Source of the DNA: Promethearchaeota archaeon
GTDB lineage: Archaea > Asgardarchaeota > Lokiarchaeia > Sigynarchaeales > SOKP01
DNA: 5,134 nucleotides
Assembly (NCBI GenBank): GCA_016839905.1
Contig: JAEOTJ010000480.1
Span: forward strand, 1-5,134
Direction of reading: 5' to 3'
This document shows, piece by piece, positions 4,759-5,134 of this stretch; position 1 is the stretch's first letter; each line of letters begins with the position of its first letter. The notes below the pieces were generated by a model, which saw nothing but the letters and a program-made list of their open reading frames with translations, was not told the DNA's origin and ran no database searches. A program made the translations under genes and the position numbers.

Positions 4759-5134
4759 TTAAAATTCCTCAAATTCTACTGGTCTAACACCAAGATGTAT
4801 TAAATATAATCCGAGGCACATGGGAAAACGTACTAAGAATAGAAAAGGTATATATTTCGCATCAGTTAAAATTACTGTATCTAAAGTAATAACCAATCCG
4901 AGAATAATGGAAGCATAGACTAAATAACCCATCTTTGTTTTTAAAATACCCGGAGAACTCTTCCTGAACTTGTTAAATCCAAAAATTGCGGGGATTAAAT
5001 TTATCATAATAAATAAATTAATCATTAAATGCATGGGCGAAAGAGGGTGAAGCCAATCATCATATATCTCCCATTCACCAGGCTCATTAATGCCAACAGA
5101 ATGCCACATATCAGTAAATAAGATATAATAATAT
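4759..5134 (-). CDS. Multi-pass membrane protein of unknown function (5' end outside the window)
   Basis: The frame is open from the right edge to the TAA at 4759-4761. A methionine at 5107-5109 could start a 116-residue protein, but the frame continues upstream with hydrophobic codons (Y-Y-Y-I-L-F-T-D before the Met), so the gene probably begins outside. Counting from that Met, three membrane segments can be seen: about 26-45 (M-H-L-M-I-N-L-F-I-M-I), 61-81 (G-Y-L-V-Y-A-S-I-I-L-G) and 86-107 (Y-I-P-F-L-F-L-V-R-F-P). Basic residues lie in the first loop (K-F-R-K) and the C-terminus is acidic (E-F-E-E-F). A polar stretch with W-E-I-Y-D-D-W precedes the first segment. I recognise no transporter or enzyme motif and assign no function. 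Confidence 0.65.
   Translation of the reverse strand, partial: YYYILFTDMWHSVGINEPGEWEIYDDWLHPLSPMHLMINLFIMINLIPAIFGFNKFRKSSPGILKTKMGYLVYASIILGLVITLDTVILTDAKYIPFLFLVRFPMCLGLYLIHLGVRPVEFEEF

Overview
This is a strongly AT-rich window, with long A and T tracts between genes. The genes suggest an archaeon. Upstream regions carry TATA-like boxes rather than -35/-10 pairs, Shine-Dalgarno motifs are weak, gene ends are followed by bare T-tracts, and the proteins include a small C2H2 zinc-finger protein, a longin-like protein and a propeller/winged-helix fusion. An Asgard (Lokiarchaeota-like) source is my best guess. It is inference from style and family content, not proof.

Left to right: the C-terminal end of an unrecognised acidic, helical protein (+, cut by the window edge); about 280 bases of very AT-rich spacer; a small zinc-finger gene (+) that is broken, or unusually organised; a 390-residue 3-hydroxyacyl-CoA dehydrogenase (-); a divergently transcribed small longin-like protein (+, TTG start); a 620-residue protein with a seven-bladed FG-GAP/VCBS-like propeller and three winged-helix domains (-, convergent with the longin-like gene); and a multi-pass membrane protein (-) whose N-terminus lies beyond the right edge.

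The most interesting place is 492-810. A C2H2 zinc-finger N-terminus (frame of 492) and a well-formed helical C-terminus (frame of 712) belong to different frames. They join into one plausible 82-84 residue protein if two short segments are skipped: about 34 nt at 627-660 and 30-36 nt at 679-714. Each segment is almost entirely a hairpin with a 5-nt loop, and each contains in-frame stop codons. This could be a decayed gene, unusual small introns or translational bypassing. No canonical archaeal bulge-helix-bulge splice motif fits both segments.

The genes do not form an obvious operon. Strand order is +, +, -, +, -, -. The dehydrogenase is a metabolic enzyme (beta-oxidation or its reverse). 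The longin-like and propeller/winged-helix proteins look like scaffold or trafficking-type cytosolic proteins of unknown role.
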